From: Ruminococcaceae bacterium D5
GTDB taxonomy: Bacteria > Bacillota > Clostridia > Oscillospirales > Ruminococcaceae
Assembly: GCA_900113995.1 (NCBI GenBank)
Contig: FORK01000012.1
Span: 37,010 to 101,009 of the forward strand
DNA: 64,000 bases
Direction: 5' to 3'
Shown here: in pieces, positions 53,834 to 62,000 of the stretch
Position numbering within the stretch: the stretch's first letter is position 1
Layout: each line of letters opens with the position of its first letter
Made by a program: the position numbers and the translations under genes
Notes under the pieces: model-generated
The model's database searches: none
What the model saw: only the letters and a program-made list of their open reading frames with translations
What the model was told of the DNA's origin: nothing

Positions 53834-53912
53834 CGGCGGCGGAACGTGGCACTTTTTGCCCGGCTGTGATACAATGCAAGCGATAAATTTCAATCATCGG
53901 AGGAATAAGATC

Positions 53913-54917
53913 ATGCAGCAGAAAAAAGTAAAGATTTTAGTGGAGGGAACGCGGGCGCGCTATGAAAAATTTCTGCCGCAGGATGCGCCTCTTGATCGTG
54001 TTGAACTGGCCTTCTGCGGCCGGGGAAGCAGCAATGCCGAGCTGCTGGCAGCGGGAGGGGATGCCCAAATCCTCTGCGTCGATGCCATCAGCCCGGTGGA
54101 TGCGGCGCTGATTGCCAAAATGCCGAATCTGCGGCTGATCCATTCCGAGGGAGTCGCTTTCAACTGCATCGACCTTGCCGCGGCAAAAAAGCGGGGCATC
54201 TATGTCTGCAACTGTAAGGGGTGCAACGCAGACGCGGTGGCGGAGCAGACGGTGATGCTGGTTCTTGAGCTGCTGCGCCATGGGCTGACCGGAGATGCGG
54301 CGGTCCGAGCCGGACGGCAGATGGAGATGAAGGAGCGGCTGATGGTCGAGGGAATCACCGAGCTGGGGGAATGCAGCGTCGGGCTGATTGGCTTCGGCGA
54401 TATCGCAAAGGCGGCGGCGGCGCGGCTGCACCCTTTTGGCTGCGAATTGTTTTACTATGCGCCGCACCGCAAGGACCCCGAAACCGAGTTGGAATACCAT
54501 GTTGCCTATCTGGAGCTGGAGGAGCTGGCCGCGCGCTGCGACATCGTGAGCATCCATACGGCTGTGACCGAGCAGACACGCGGGATGATCAATCGGGATT
54601 TTCTTGCACGGATGAAACCGAACGCCCTGCTCATCAATACTGCGCGGGGAGAGATCGTCGATAATCTTGCGCTTCGGAAGGCGCTGTCGGAGGGGAGAAT
54701 TCTCGGCGCGGGATTGGATACTCTCGCGCCCGAGCCGACCCCTGCCGACCATCCGCTCGTCGATCTGCCCGAGGGTGTGCGGGACCGGGTGGTGCTTGCG
54801 CCGCATCTCGGTGGGATTACGACGGGCAGCTTCCGCCGGGCGCACCGATCGATGTGGGGTAACATCGCGGCGGTCCTCGATGGAAGCCGTCCGGTCAACA
54901 TCGTAAACGGGCTTTGA
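53913..54917 (+). CDS. D-isomer-specific 2-hydroxyacid dehydrogenase family protein
   Basis: 334 residues. NAD-binding domain with VGLIGFGDIAKAAAARL, the Arg site INTARGEIVD, the Glu in LGAGLDTLAPEPTPADHP, and the His in VLAPHLGGITTGS. The family covers phosphoglycerate, lactate, glycerate and other dehydrogenases; no ACT domain is present, so it is not a full SerA. A weak promoter with TACAAT (53869-53874) precedes it. ATG 53913 follows GGAGG. Substrate unknown. Confidence 0.85.
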   Translation: MQQKKVKILVEGTRARYEKFLPQDAPLDRVELAFCGRGSSNAELLAAGGDAQILCVDAISPVDAALIAKMPNLRLIHSEGVAFNCIDLAAAKKRGIYVCNCKGCNADAVAEQTVMLVLELLRHGLTGDAAVRAGRQMEMKERLMVEGITELGECSVGLIGFGDIAKAAAARLHPFGCELFYYAPHRKDPETELEYHVAYLELEELAARCDIVSIHTAVTEQTRGMINRDFLARMKPNALLINTARGEIVDNLALRKALSEGRILGAGLDTLAPEPTPADHPLVDLPEGVRDRVVLAPHLGGITTGSFRRAHRSMWGNIAAVLDGSRPVNIVNGL

Positions 54918-55372
54918 GCCGAGGACTCCGGCGGGTTCCGGCAGCTTTTGCAGGCGGGAGAGCCTTGGCCGGGCCGGCAAGGTTTGGCGGACAGTCTGAA
55001 AAGCGGCGGAAAATCAGTTTTTACACTCCCGGGCCGCGCGCTCTGCTTTTTGCGTTTGTAATGGGAACCCAAAAACCTTCGTGCAGGCGTAAAGCGTCAC
55101 CGGCACAACCCGGCTGTTTTTGGTGTTCGTAATTGGAATGGAAGAGGCCCCAAAATGAAATAGCATGCGCTGCGGCGATCGGGATATGAAAAATCCCGGA
55201 TGCTTGTGATGAAAATTCCGGAAACTCTTGCTGCTTTGGCGTTTATGTCATGATTTTAATTCAGCCCCCCCATTCAGCGGGGGGAGTTATGCAGAAAATT
55301 GTTTCTTTTTTTGACATTTTTCCTTCACAATGGTAAGATAGAACTATTCTGATTACAAAAGGAGAGGAAAAG
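54918..55372. other. Intergenic region before the NhaC gene
   Basis: No gene seen. Contains scattered TTCGT words and a small hairpin CCCCCC.ATTCAG.CGGGGG (about 55265-55283). AT content rises toward the promoter at the right end. Confidence 0.5.
55310..55339 (+). promoter_or_regulatory. Promoter of the NhaC gene
   Basis: Perfect TTGACA (55310-55315), 18-base spacer, TAAGAT (55334-55339). Confidence 0.75.
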
Positions 55373-56785
55373 ATGAATCAAAAAGATGCAGATGTTTCGC
55401 TCAATCAGGAAAACGGTCTGGCGCTTCTGCCGTTTCTGGTCTTTATCGTCATTTACCTTGGTGCGGGACTGATCATGCAGTCGCGGGGAGTGGAGATGGC
55501 CTTCTACCAGTTCCCGTCGGTGGTGGCAATCTCAATTGCCGTGCTGGTGGCGTTCCTGATCAACAGGGGGAGTATCAATGAGAAGTTCTCGATCTTCGCC
55601 AAGGGCGCGGGGGACGAGGGAATCATGACGATGCTGATGATTTTCCTGCTGGCGGGAGCCTTTTCCTCGACAGCCGGGGCGATGGGCGGCGTGGACGCCA
55701 CTGTTAACCTCGGACTTTCCCTGATACCGGCGCGTTTTGTGACGGCGGGAGTCTTTATCATCTCCTCTTTCCTTGCGGTTGCCACCGGCACTTCGATGGG
55801 AACGATCGGCGCGATCGTCCCCATTGCGATGGGCGTTTCGGAGAAAGCAGGGCTGAATCTCACGATGGTGATCGCAGCCTGCGTCGGCGGCGCGATGTTC
55901 GGCGACAACCTTTCGATGATTTCGGATACCACCATTTCCGCAACCCGCACCCAGGGCTGCGAGCTGCGGGATAAATTTCGGCTCAACCTGCTGATTGCGG
56001 CGCCCGCGGCACTCCTGAACATTGTGCTGCTGCTTTGTTTCGGCGCTCCGGTTGAAGCGGTGCCGCTTGAGACGCTGAGTTTTTCGATGATCAAGGTGCT
56101 GCCCTACCTTCTGGTTCTGATTCTGGCACTGGTCGGCATGAATGTCTTTCTGGTGCTCACCATCGGCATCTTTTCTGCGGGGATCGTCGGGATTGCTTCG
56201 GGAGATCTGACCGTCTTTACCTTTGCCCAGTCGGTTTGGAGCGGCTTCATCAGTATGAACGAGGTGTTTTTCCTCTCGCTCTTCTGCGGCGGACTCGCCT
56301 CGATGACCACCCGGTACGGGGGAATTGCATGGCTGATTACCCGTATCCGCAAGCTGATCCGCGGCGAAAAGTCGGCGCAGCTCGGCGTTTCCGCCCTTGT
56401 ATCGCTCGCGGATATCGCGGTGGCGAATAATACCGTGGCCATCCTGATCAGCGGGCCGATTGCAAGGGATATCTGCCGGGAATATAAGGTGGACCCCCGC
56501 AAGAGCGCCTCGCTGCTGGACATTTTCTCCTGCATCTTTCAGGGAATCATCCCCTACGGCGCGCAGATTCTTCTCGTCGGCAGCCTGACCGCCGGCGGAG
56601 TAAGCCCTGTGGCGATTATGCCGTTCCTTTGGTATCAGCAGCTTCTGGGACTCTTTGCGCTGGCTTCGGTGTTCTTCCCTTATTCGGATGGGGTCTGCCG
56701 GCGCGACCCCTGGAACTGGGAATATGATGTGGCCGAATCCGGTGTGGCCGAACGCAGAGCCATTCTGGAAGGGGAGAAGAAGTAA
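55373..56785 (+). CDS. Na+/H+ antiporter NhaC family protein
   Basis: 470 residues, about 12 membrane helices. NhaC family landmarks: AGAFSSTAGAMGGVDATVNLGL, ATGTSMGTIGAIVPIAMGV, CVGGAMFGDNLSMISDTTISATRTQGCE and VANNTVAILISGPIARDI. The GDNLSMISDTTI region is the family's ion site. Exchanges Na+ (or an organic acid such as malate in MleN) for protons. ATG 55373 follows GGAGAGG. Single gene between its promoter and a long terminator. Confidence 0.9.
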   Translation: MNQKDADVSLNQENGLALLPFLVFIVIYLGAGLIMQSRGVEMAFYQFPSVVAISIAVLVAFLINRGSINEKFSIFAKGAGDEGIMTMLMIFLLAGAFSSTAGAMGGVDATVNLGLSLIPARFVTAGVFIISSFLAVATGTSMGTIGAIVPIAMGVSEKAGLNLTMVIAACVGGAMFGDNLSMISDTTISATRTQGCELRDKFRLNLLIAAPAALLNIVLLLCFGAPVEAVPLETLSFSMIKVLPYLLVLILALVGMNVFLVLTIGIFSAGIVGIASGDLTVFTFAQSVWSGFISMNEVFFLSLFCGGLASMTTRYGGIAWLITRIRKLIRGEKSAQLGVSALVSLADIAVANNTVAILISGPIARDICREYKVDPRKSASLLDIFSCIFQGIIPYGAQILLVGSLTAGGVSPVAIMPFLWYQQLLGLFALASVFFPYSDGVCRRDPWNWEYDVAESGVAERRAILEGEKK

Positions 56786-56804
56786 ATTTCTCAGACCCGT
56801 TAAA

Positions 56805-56851
56805 AACGAAGAAGCCCTCCGGCGGATTTTCCGCCGGAGGGCTTCTTCGTT
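56805..56851 (+). terminator. Long-stem terminator after the NhaC gene
   Basis: A 22-bp perfect stem (56805-56826 with 56830-56851) closed by TTT. No long T-run follows, so stability of the stem is the main evidence. Confidence 0.75.
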
Positions 56852-57093
56852 GGAGAGAAAAAACGCCGGTTCTGCCGGCGGAAACGCCCGGTGAAGGACT
56901 TCCGCTTCAGGCAGCGGGTGCAGAGGGCTGCCGGCGGCGCCGTTTTGATGATAGAAAGCTGCCGGTCGGACAGTCCCGTTCGCCTGTGGGGAAGCAGAGA
57001 GAACAAAATTCAGAGCATCCCGTGACGTTTGACGGAAACAGGACCTGCCCGCGCCGCCGGCCTGACCGGCGGATATGATTCGGCGGCTATGAT
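56852..57093. other. Intergenic space with GC hairpins
   Basis: No gene found. Contains CGCCGGTTCTGCCGGCG and, near the uppS-like stop, GGCGGCTATGATTCAGCCGCC (57083-57103), which could help end the leftward transcript. Confidence 0.4.
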
Positions 57094-57720
57094 TCAGCCG
57101 CCGAGGGTGACATCCTGGCGGTCATACCATGTGAGGGCGTCGAACCAGTCCTGCGGCTGAAAGTCGGGCCAAAGACGGTCTACAACATAAAAATCGGCGT
57201 AAACCGACTGCACCGGCAGGAATCCCGACAGGCGGCGCATCCCGCCCCAACGGACAACAAGATCGATCCGAGAGATGCCGTGAGAGCGCAGGCGGCTCTG
57301 AACAGGGCCTGTTCCCGCGCCGGAGAGATCCCATTCCCAGCCGTAATTGACCAGAAAGTTGACCCGGATTCCGCCGCCGTTGAGGTCGGTGCGGCGGGTA
57401 TAGGGAAGAAGCTCTCGGGGAAATGAGGGGGAATCCTGCCGTCCTACCACCAGCAGGGAGCAGGGTTCATGGGCGATCTGCTCCACCGCATCGGCGCAGG
57501 CCCGGGAAAAAGCGGCGACCTGCTCTGCGGGACGGCGGGTATTGTCGGTGGTGAAACCGTAATAGGTGATTTCTCCGACGCCGCTTTCCCGCGCCAGATG
57601 CAGCAGTGTGACGCCGGGGGCCAGGCCATGCGCATATCCCTCGGATTTCTTCAGCCCGGAGCGTGCAGCCCAGCGGCGGTTTCCGTCGGGGATAATCCCG
57701 ACATGGGCAGGTGTTCTCAT
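57094..57720 (-). CDS. Short cis-prenyltransferase (undecaprenyl-diphosphate-synthase-like)
   Basis: 208 residues, shorter than the usual 240-260. IIPDGNRRWAARSG is the pyrophosphate-binding motif (usually MDGNGRWA), EITYYGFTTDN corresponds to the second, and DLVVRWGGMRRLSGFLPVQ to the fourth with YADFYVVDRLWPDF after it. The catalytic Asp-Gly-Asn and Arg residues remain. It condenses isopentenyl diphosphate in cis; whether it is the cell's main UppS is doubtful, since the motifs are divergent and no cdsA or dxr is adjacent. ATG 57720 follows AGGAGG. Confidence 0.8.
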   Translation of the reverse strand: MRTPAHVGIIPDGNRRWAARSGLKKSEGYAHGLAPGVTLLHLARESGVGEITYYGFTTDNTRRPAEQVAAFSRACADAVEQIAHEPCSLLVVGRQDSPSFPRELLPYTRRTDLNGGGIRVNFLVNYGWEWDLSGAGTGPVQSRLRSHGISRIDLVVRWGGMRRLSGFLPVQSVYADFYVVDRLWPDFQPQDWFDALTWYDRQDVTLGG

Positions 57721-58020
57721 CTGACCCCTCCTGAATGGTTGGAAGTTCGGCGCAGCGGCGCCGGCGCTCTTATTATGGGGGAAGCGGGGGAGGGATATGC
57801 CGTGGACGGGAAATCGCCGCAATATTTTCCTGCACAAAAAACTCGGGAAACCATGAGACGGTATTATTACGGGAAGAGATAGAGTAAAAAAAAGCGGGGG
57901 CTTTGGCTCCCGCTTTTTTGCATAACCTTTTTTCAAATTTGTTAGTTTATTTGTTAGCTTATTCTCGCTTTTAAGGTTTTTAAGAAATTTTTCAATCGTT
58001 TTATACATACCGTAAAACAA
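57721..58020. other. Intergenic space between the cis-prenyltransferase gene and tRNA-Thr
   Basis: Contains a terminator-like hairpin GCGGGGGC/GCTCCCGC with T-runs (57889-57921) and, leftward, an AT-rich frame with a tandem Asn-Lys-Leu-Thr repeat (57940-58010). That frame could be the tail of an integrase-type gene left beside the tRNA, but it has no start or recognisable domain. Confidence 0.4.
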
Positions 58021-58022
58021 AG

Positions 58023-58064
58023 AAATCCCGGAAAACGGCTTGGTAATGTCGTTTTCCGGGATTT
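58023..58064 (-). terminator. Terminator of tRNA-Thr
   Basis: A 15-bp perfect stem AAATCCCGGAAAACG / CGTTTTCCGGGATTT just after the tRNA 3' end, reading leftward. Confidence 0.75.
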
Positions 58065-58067
58065 GCC

Positions 58068-58143
<76 letters not shown>

Positions 58144-58176
58144 GAACCGGTTGCCTTGACCGATGCAACGTTAGCT

Positions 58177-58205
58177 ATTATAGAACATCGGGGCAGGTTT
58201 GTCAA
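58177..58205 (-). promoter_or_regulatory. Consensus sigma-A promoter of tRNA-Thr
   Basis: Leftward TTGACA (58205-58200), 17-base spacer, TATAAT (58182-58177): both perfect. Confidence 0.9.
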
Positions 58206-58493
58206 TACCTTTTTTTACTTCTCTCGACAGAAGAGAAGTTGGGGGTTCTTCTGAAAAGAGGCAAAAAATGTCCCCCAAAAATATATCCAAAAATAAGCGG
58301 AAAAATTCTTTTAAAACAGGGAAAAACGGTAAAATTTTTGGCGATTCTGCTTCGCTTCGGTAATAAAACCATGAAATAGCCTCTTTTTGGTCAAAAAATC
58401 TTCATTGTGAAGGTAAAGTTCCTGAATTGTGTGACCGTTCTGTGACAGAAGTTTGTAAAAATAAAGCCATGAGGCTGGAAAAGGGGGGAAACT

Positions 58494-59003
58494 ATGGCTG
58501 TAGGAATCCGTGCGGATATTCCAAGCGATATCACCAAAATGCTGGTCTGTATCGACAGGCTGCAGGATGGAGAGATTTACGGCCGTTGCTATAACCCTTA
58601 TTACAGCACGAATCCCAAATTTATCGGTCTTGCGGCGCTGATCGGAAGGATGGAATTTCTTTTTGACCGACTTTCCTATCCGCAGCGAACGCTTGAACCG
58701 AGAAAATTCCGGGTTCGGATGGCTCGAAGGCGAATTCCAGACACAGGGGAGGGCGGAATGCTTATGGAGGAACCCAAGGGAAAAGAAACGCCGCGCGGCG
58801 AAAAAGCCACCTTCGTTGTAAATGTGCAGTTCCGGCAGAACGCCACCTGGCAGGGTACGGTAAGCTGGAGCGAGCAAAAAGCAACAAGACATTTCCGAAG
58901 TATGCTTGAGTTGATCAGCCTGATGAACGACGCGTTAATTGAGGACGAAAATTTGGCAAAATGGTCTCAAGATGAAAAATATGGAGAGGATGAGAGCAGA
59001 TGA
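58494..59003 (+). CDS. Unknown protein encoded with the giant secreted protein
   Basis: 169 residues, soluble, no signal peptide. Two parts: an N-terminal segment with KMLVCIDRLQDGEIYGRCYNP and a C-terminal beta segment VVNVQFRQNATWQGTVSWSEQKATRHF followed by a helix SMLELISLMNDALIE. I know no function; the second part reads like a conserved small domain of Clostridia. The ATG at 58494 follows GGGGGGAA. Its stop overlaps the start of the surface protein by three bases (ATGA), so it is translated with it and may regulate or chaperone it. Confidence 0.7.
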   Translation: MAVGIRADIPSDITKMLVCIDRLQDGEIYGRCYNPYYSTNPKFIGLAALIGRMEFLFDRLSYPQRTLEPRKFRVRMARRRIPDTGEGGMLMEEPKGKETPRGEKATFVVNVQFRQNATWQGTVSWSEQKATRHFRSMLELISLMNDALIEDENLAKWSQDEKYGEDESR

Positions 59004-62000
59004 AAAAGAGTTGGCAGCGGTTGGGCAGCGCCTTTCTGGCATTCCTGATGGTGTTTACGATGCTGCCTGCGAGCGTGCTCGCGGACAGCGGCACCGCGGC
59101 GGGTGATTCCCTGAACGTATCGGGAACTCCCGCAGTCAGAAGCGTCATTAATCCGGGAACGGACAGCAGCTCCTACCAGACCTATCGTTTTTATGTGGAG
59201 GGTACGCTGGTTGACACACAGGTGGTCAAGACCGGCGATACGCTGTATGCTCCGGCAACTCCTGCCAAGGAAGGGCATAAATTCCTTGGATGGAGCCAGA
59301 GCCAGAGCGGCGGCTCCTATTTCACCGCTTTCGGCGCACAGACAGTGACCGCCGACGGCGAGGTAAACCTCTACGCTGATTTTGCGAAGGTCTACTATGT
59401 TTTCTTTATGGATACCAGAGGCCGGGTCTATGCGACCAAGGAAGGAACGACCGGTGATTCCATCGCGGCCGACGTCACCTTCCCGGTCAATGCCGATCAG
59501 GCCATTACCGGCTGGTACACCGAGGCGGGACTGACCAACCGCGTCGAATCGGTCACTCTCGGAGAAGCCAACATCACCCTCTATCCGAAGGTCGAGAACG
59601 GTCACTGGATCACCTATGACTCCAAGGGCGGCAGTTATGTCGAGCCTGCCTTTGTTGCGCCTTCGGGTGTGACCGTTGCTCCGGCCGCTCCGTCCCGCCC
59701 GGGATATACCTTCGGCGGATGGACCCGCAACGGGAGTGCTTTCACCTTTGGCGGCGCTCTGAGCGAGAATATTCAGCTCGAGGCATCTTGGAGAGCGGGG
59801 ACCAATACCGCTTATACCGTCATCCATTGGTGGGAAAACGCGGACAACGACCAGTATGCGTTCCATGAAAGCGAAAATAGAACCGGAGCCTCCGGCGCGC
59901 AGACCGCTGCCTCCGCCAAGAGCTACACCGGATTTACCGCGCAGACCATCACCCAGCAGACGATTGAGGGCGACGGCTCGACCATCGTCAATGTCTATTA
60001 TGACCGCAATGAGTATTCGGTGAAGTTTTACCAGTATCAGTCAAGCGGCTGGTCGGGCAGTTGGAATGAATTGACTGGCCTGCGGATTACCGCGAAATAC
60101 GGGGCGAACATTTCGGATCAGTGGCCCTCCAGCACCTCCATGATCTGGGGCACCACGAAGGGCAACAGGACGGGAGATTCTCCCTACCAGTCGGGCATCG
60201 ACACGATGCCGCTCAATGGCGACGAATTCTACTATGTGAATCAGAGCGGAAAATACACCATGAGCCTCAAATATTACACCGAGGTTCTGGATGGTGCAAC
60301 CGGCAGCGATATCGTTACCTATCAGGGCAAACGCTACCGCCTTGACCATACCGATTCATTCAAGAGTGACAATACCAGATGGAGTACGACGGCTGAGGAC
60401 CATTATCCCATCACCGGCTTTACCTATACCAATAATCTGCCGGATGGTTCTTCTTTCACAAACAATGGTTCGAATAATTACTCCGTCACCTTCTACTACA
60501 ACCGCAACGACTACAGCATCAACTTCAGCAACGGCGGCAATGTAACGCACAGCGAGGCAAAGCAGTATCAGGCCGACATCAGCGGCGTCAGCTATACACC
60601 GACCCGTCCGGGCGGCGTGCCTGAATCCTATGTGTTCCAGGGCTGGTATGACAATGAGATGTTTGCAGGCGATCCCTATGTCTTTACCGGGACGATGCCC
60701 GCCAACAATATTATCGTCTACGCCAAGTGGGCTGCCCCGACCTTTACCGGCACTATCCATGTGACGATGGCGGGCAGCGGCGCCGCCAATATCATCGAGA
60801 TTCCTTACGGCAGCACCATTGATGAAAGCACTCTGGTGCACGAAGAGATCCCCGCCGGGTTCGAGTGGGTCAGCTGGGCCCTCCGCACCGGCTCCGAAGG
60901 GAATTACACCTACACACCCTTTAACTTTGATACCCGGATTTACAGCGACATCACTCTTTATCCCTACTATATCAGCACGACGGCCTTTACCGTTTCGTAT
61001 GATGCGAACGGCGGCAGCGGCGCGCCTGCGGACTCCAAGCGTTATGCGCAGGATAGCTATGCCGAAATCATGGCTTCCTCCGGCATGACCGCACCGGCGA
61101 ACAAGATCTTCCTGAGCTGGAATACCGAGTCCGACGGCAGCGGCGACACCTATTATCCCAAGGATAAGCTTCACATCGGAACCGAGAATATCACCCTCTA
61201 TGCACAGTGGGGCGACGCTCCTGTGCCGGTTTCGGTCAGCTATCATGCGAATTATCCGGACAGCACGACCGCCGATCCGTATGTGGTGAGCGGCCTCCGC
61301 AACAACGATCAGCATACGGTGCTTTCTCTGGAAGGCTGCGGCTTTGCCAAGGCGCAGGCCGATTATGAGTTCCTTGGCTGGAGCACTTCCGAAAGCGACA
61401 CTGAGGCGGAATATGCTGTTGGCGCGCAGATTCGCCTTGATAACAAGGGCGAAAACCACCTCTATGCCATCTGGAAGGCAAAGCCCGTTCTCGTCATTAT
61501 GGCGAACAGCGGCTCCAGGCCCTATGACGGCACCGCTTTGACGGCGGACGGCTATAAGCTGACCGTTAACGGCGGCGCTGCGATTGAGGTCGGCGCGGAC
61601 GGCGTTCATACCTTCGAAAACGGCGATGTTCTGTCGGTAGTGATTACCGGCAGCCAGACCGACGCGGGCGAGAGCGCCAATACCGTGACGAGCTACACCA
61701 TTCAGCGCGGCGCGGCGGCTGTGACCGGCAAATATAAGGTCACGACAGTCAATGGCAAGCTTGAGGTTACCAAAAAAGCGGTGACAATCACCGCTGCGAC
61801 CGAAGCCTTTACCTATGACGGCAGTGCGCACAGCGACGCCCGCTATACGGTTACCGGCCTTGTTGGCAGCGACAAGGTTACCGCAACGGTTGCGGGCAGC
61901 ATCACCTACCCGAGCCAGAGTCCTGTCAAGAACGAGGTCACCAGCCATACCTTTACCGCAGGCAGAGCCGACAACTACACTGTCAGCTATGCGGATGGGC

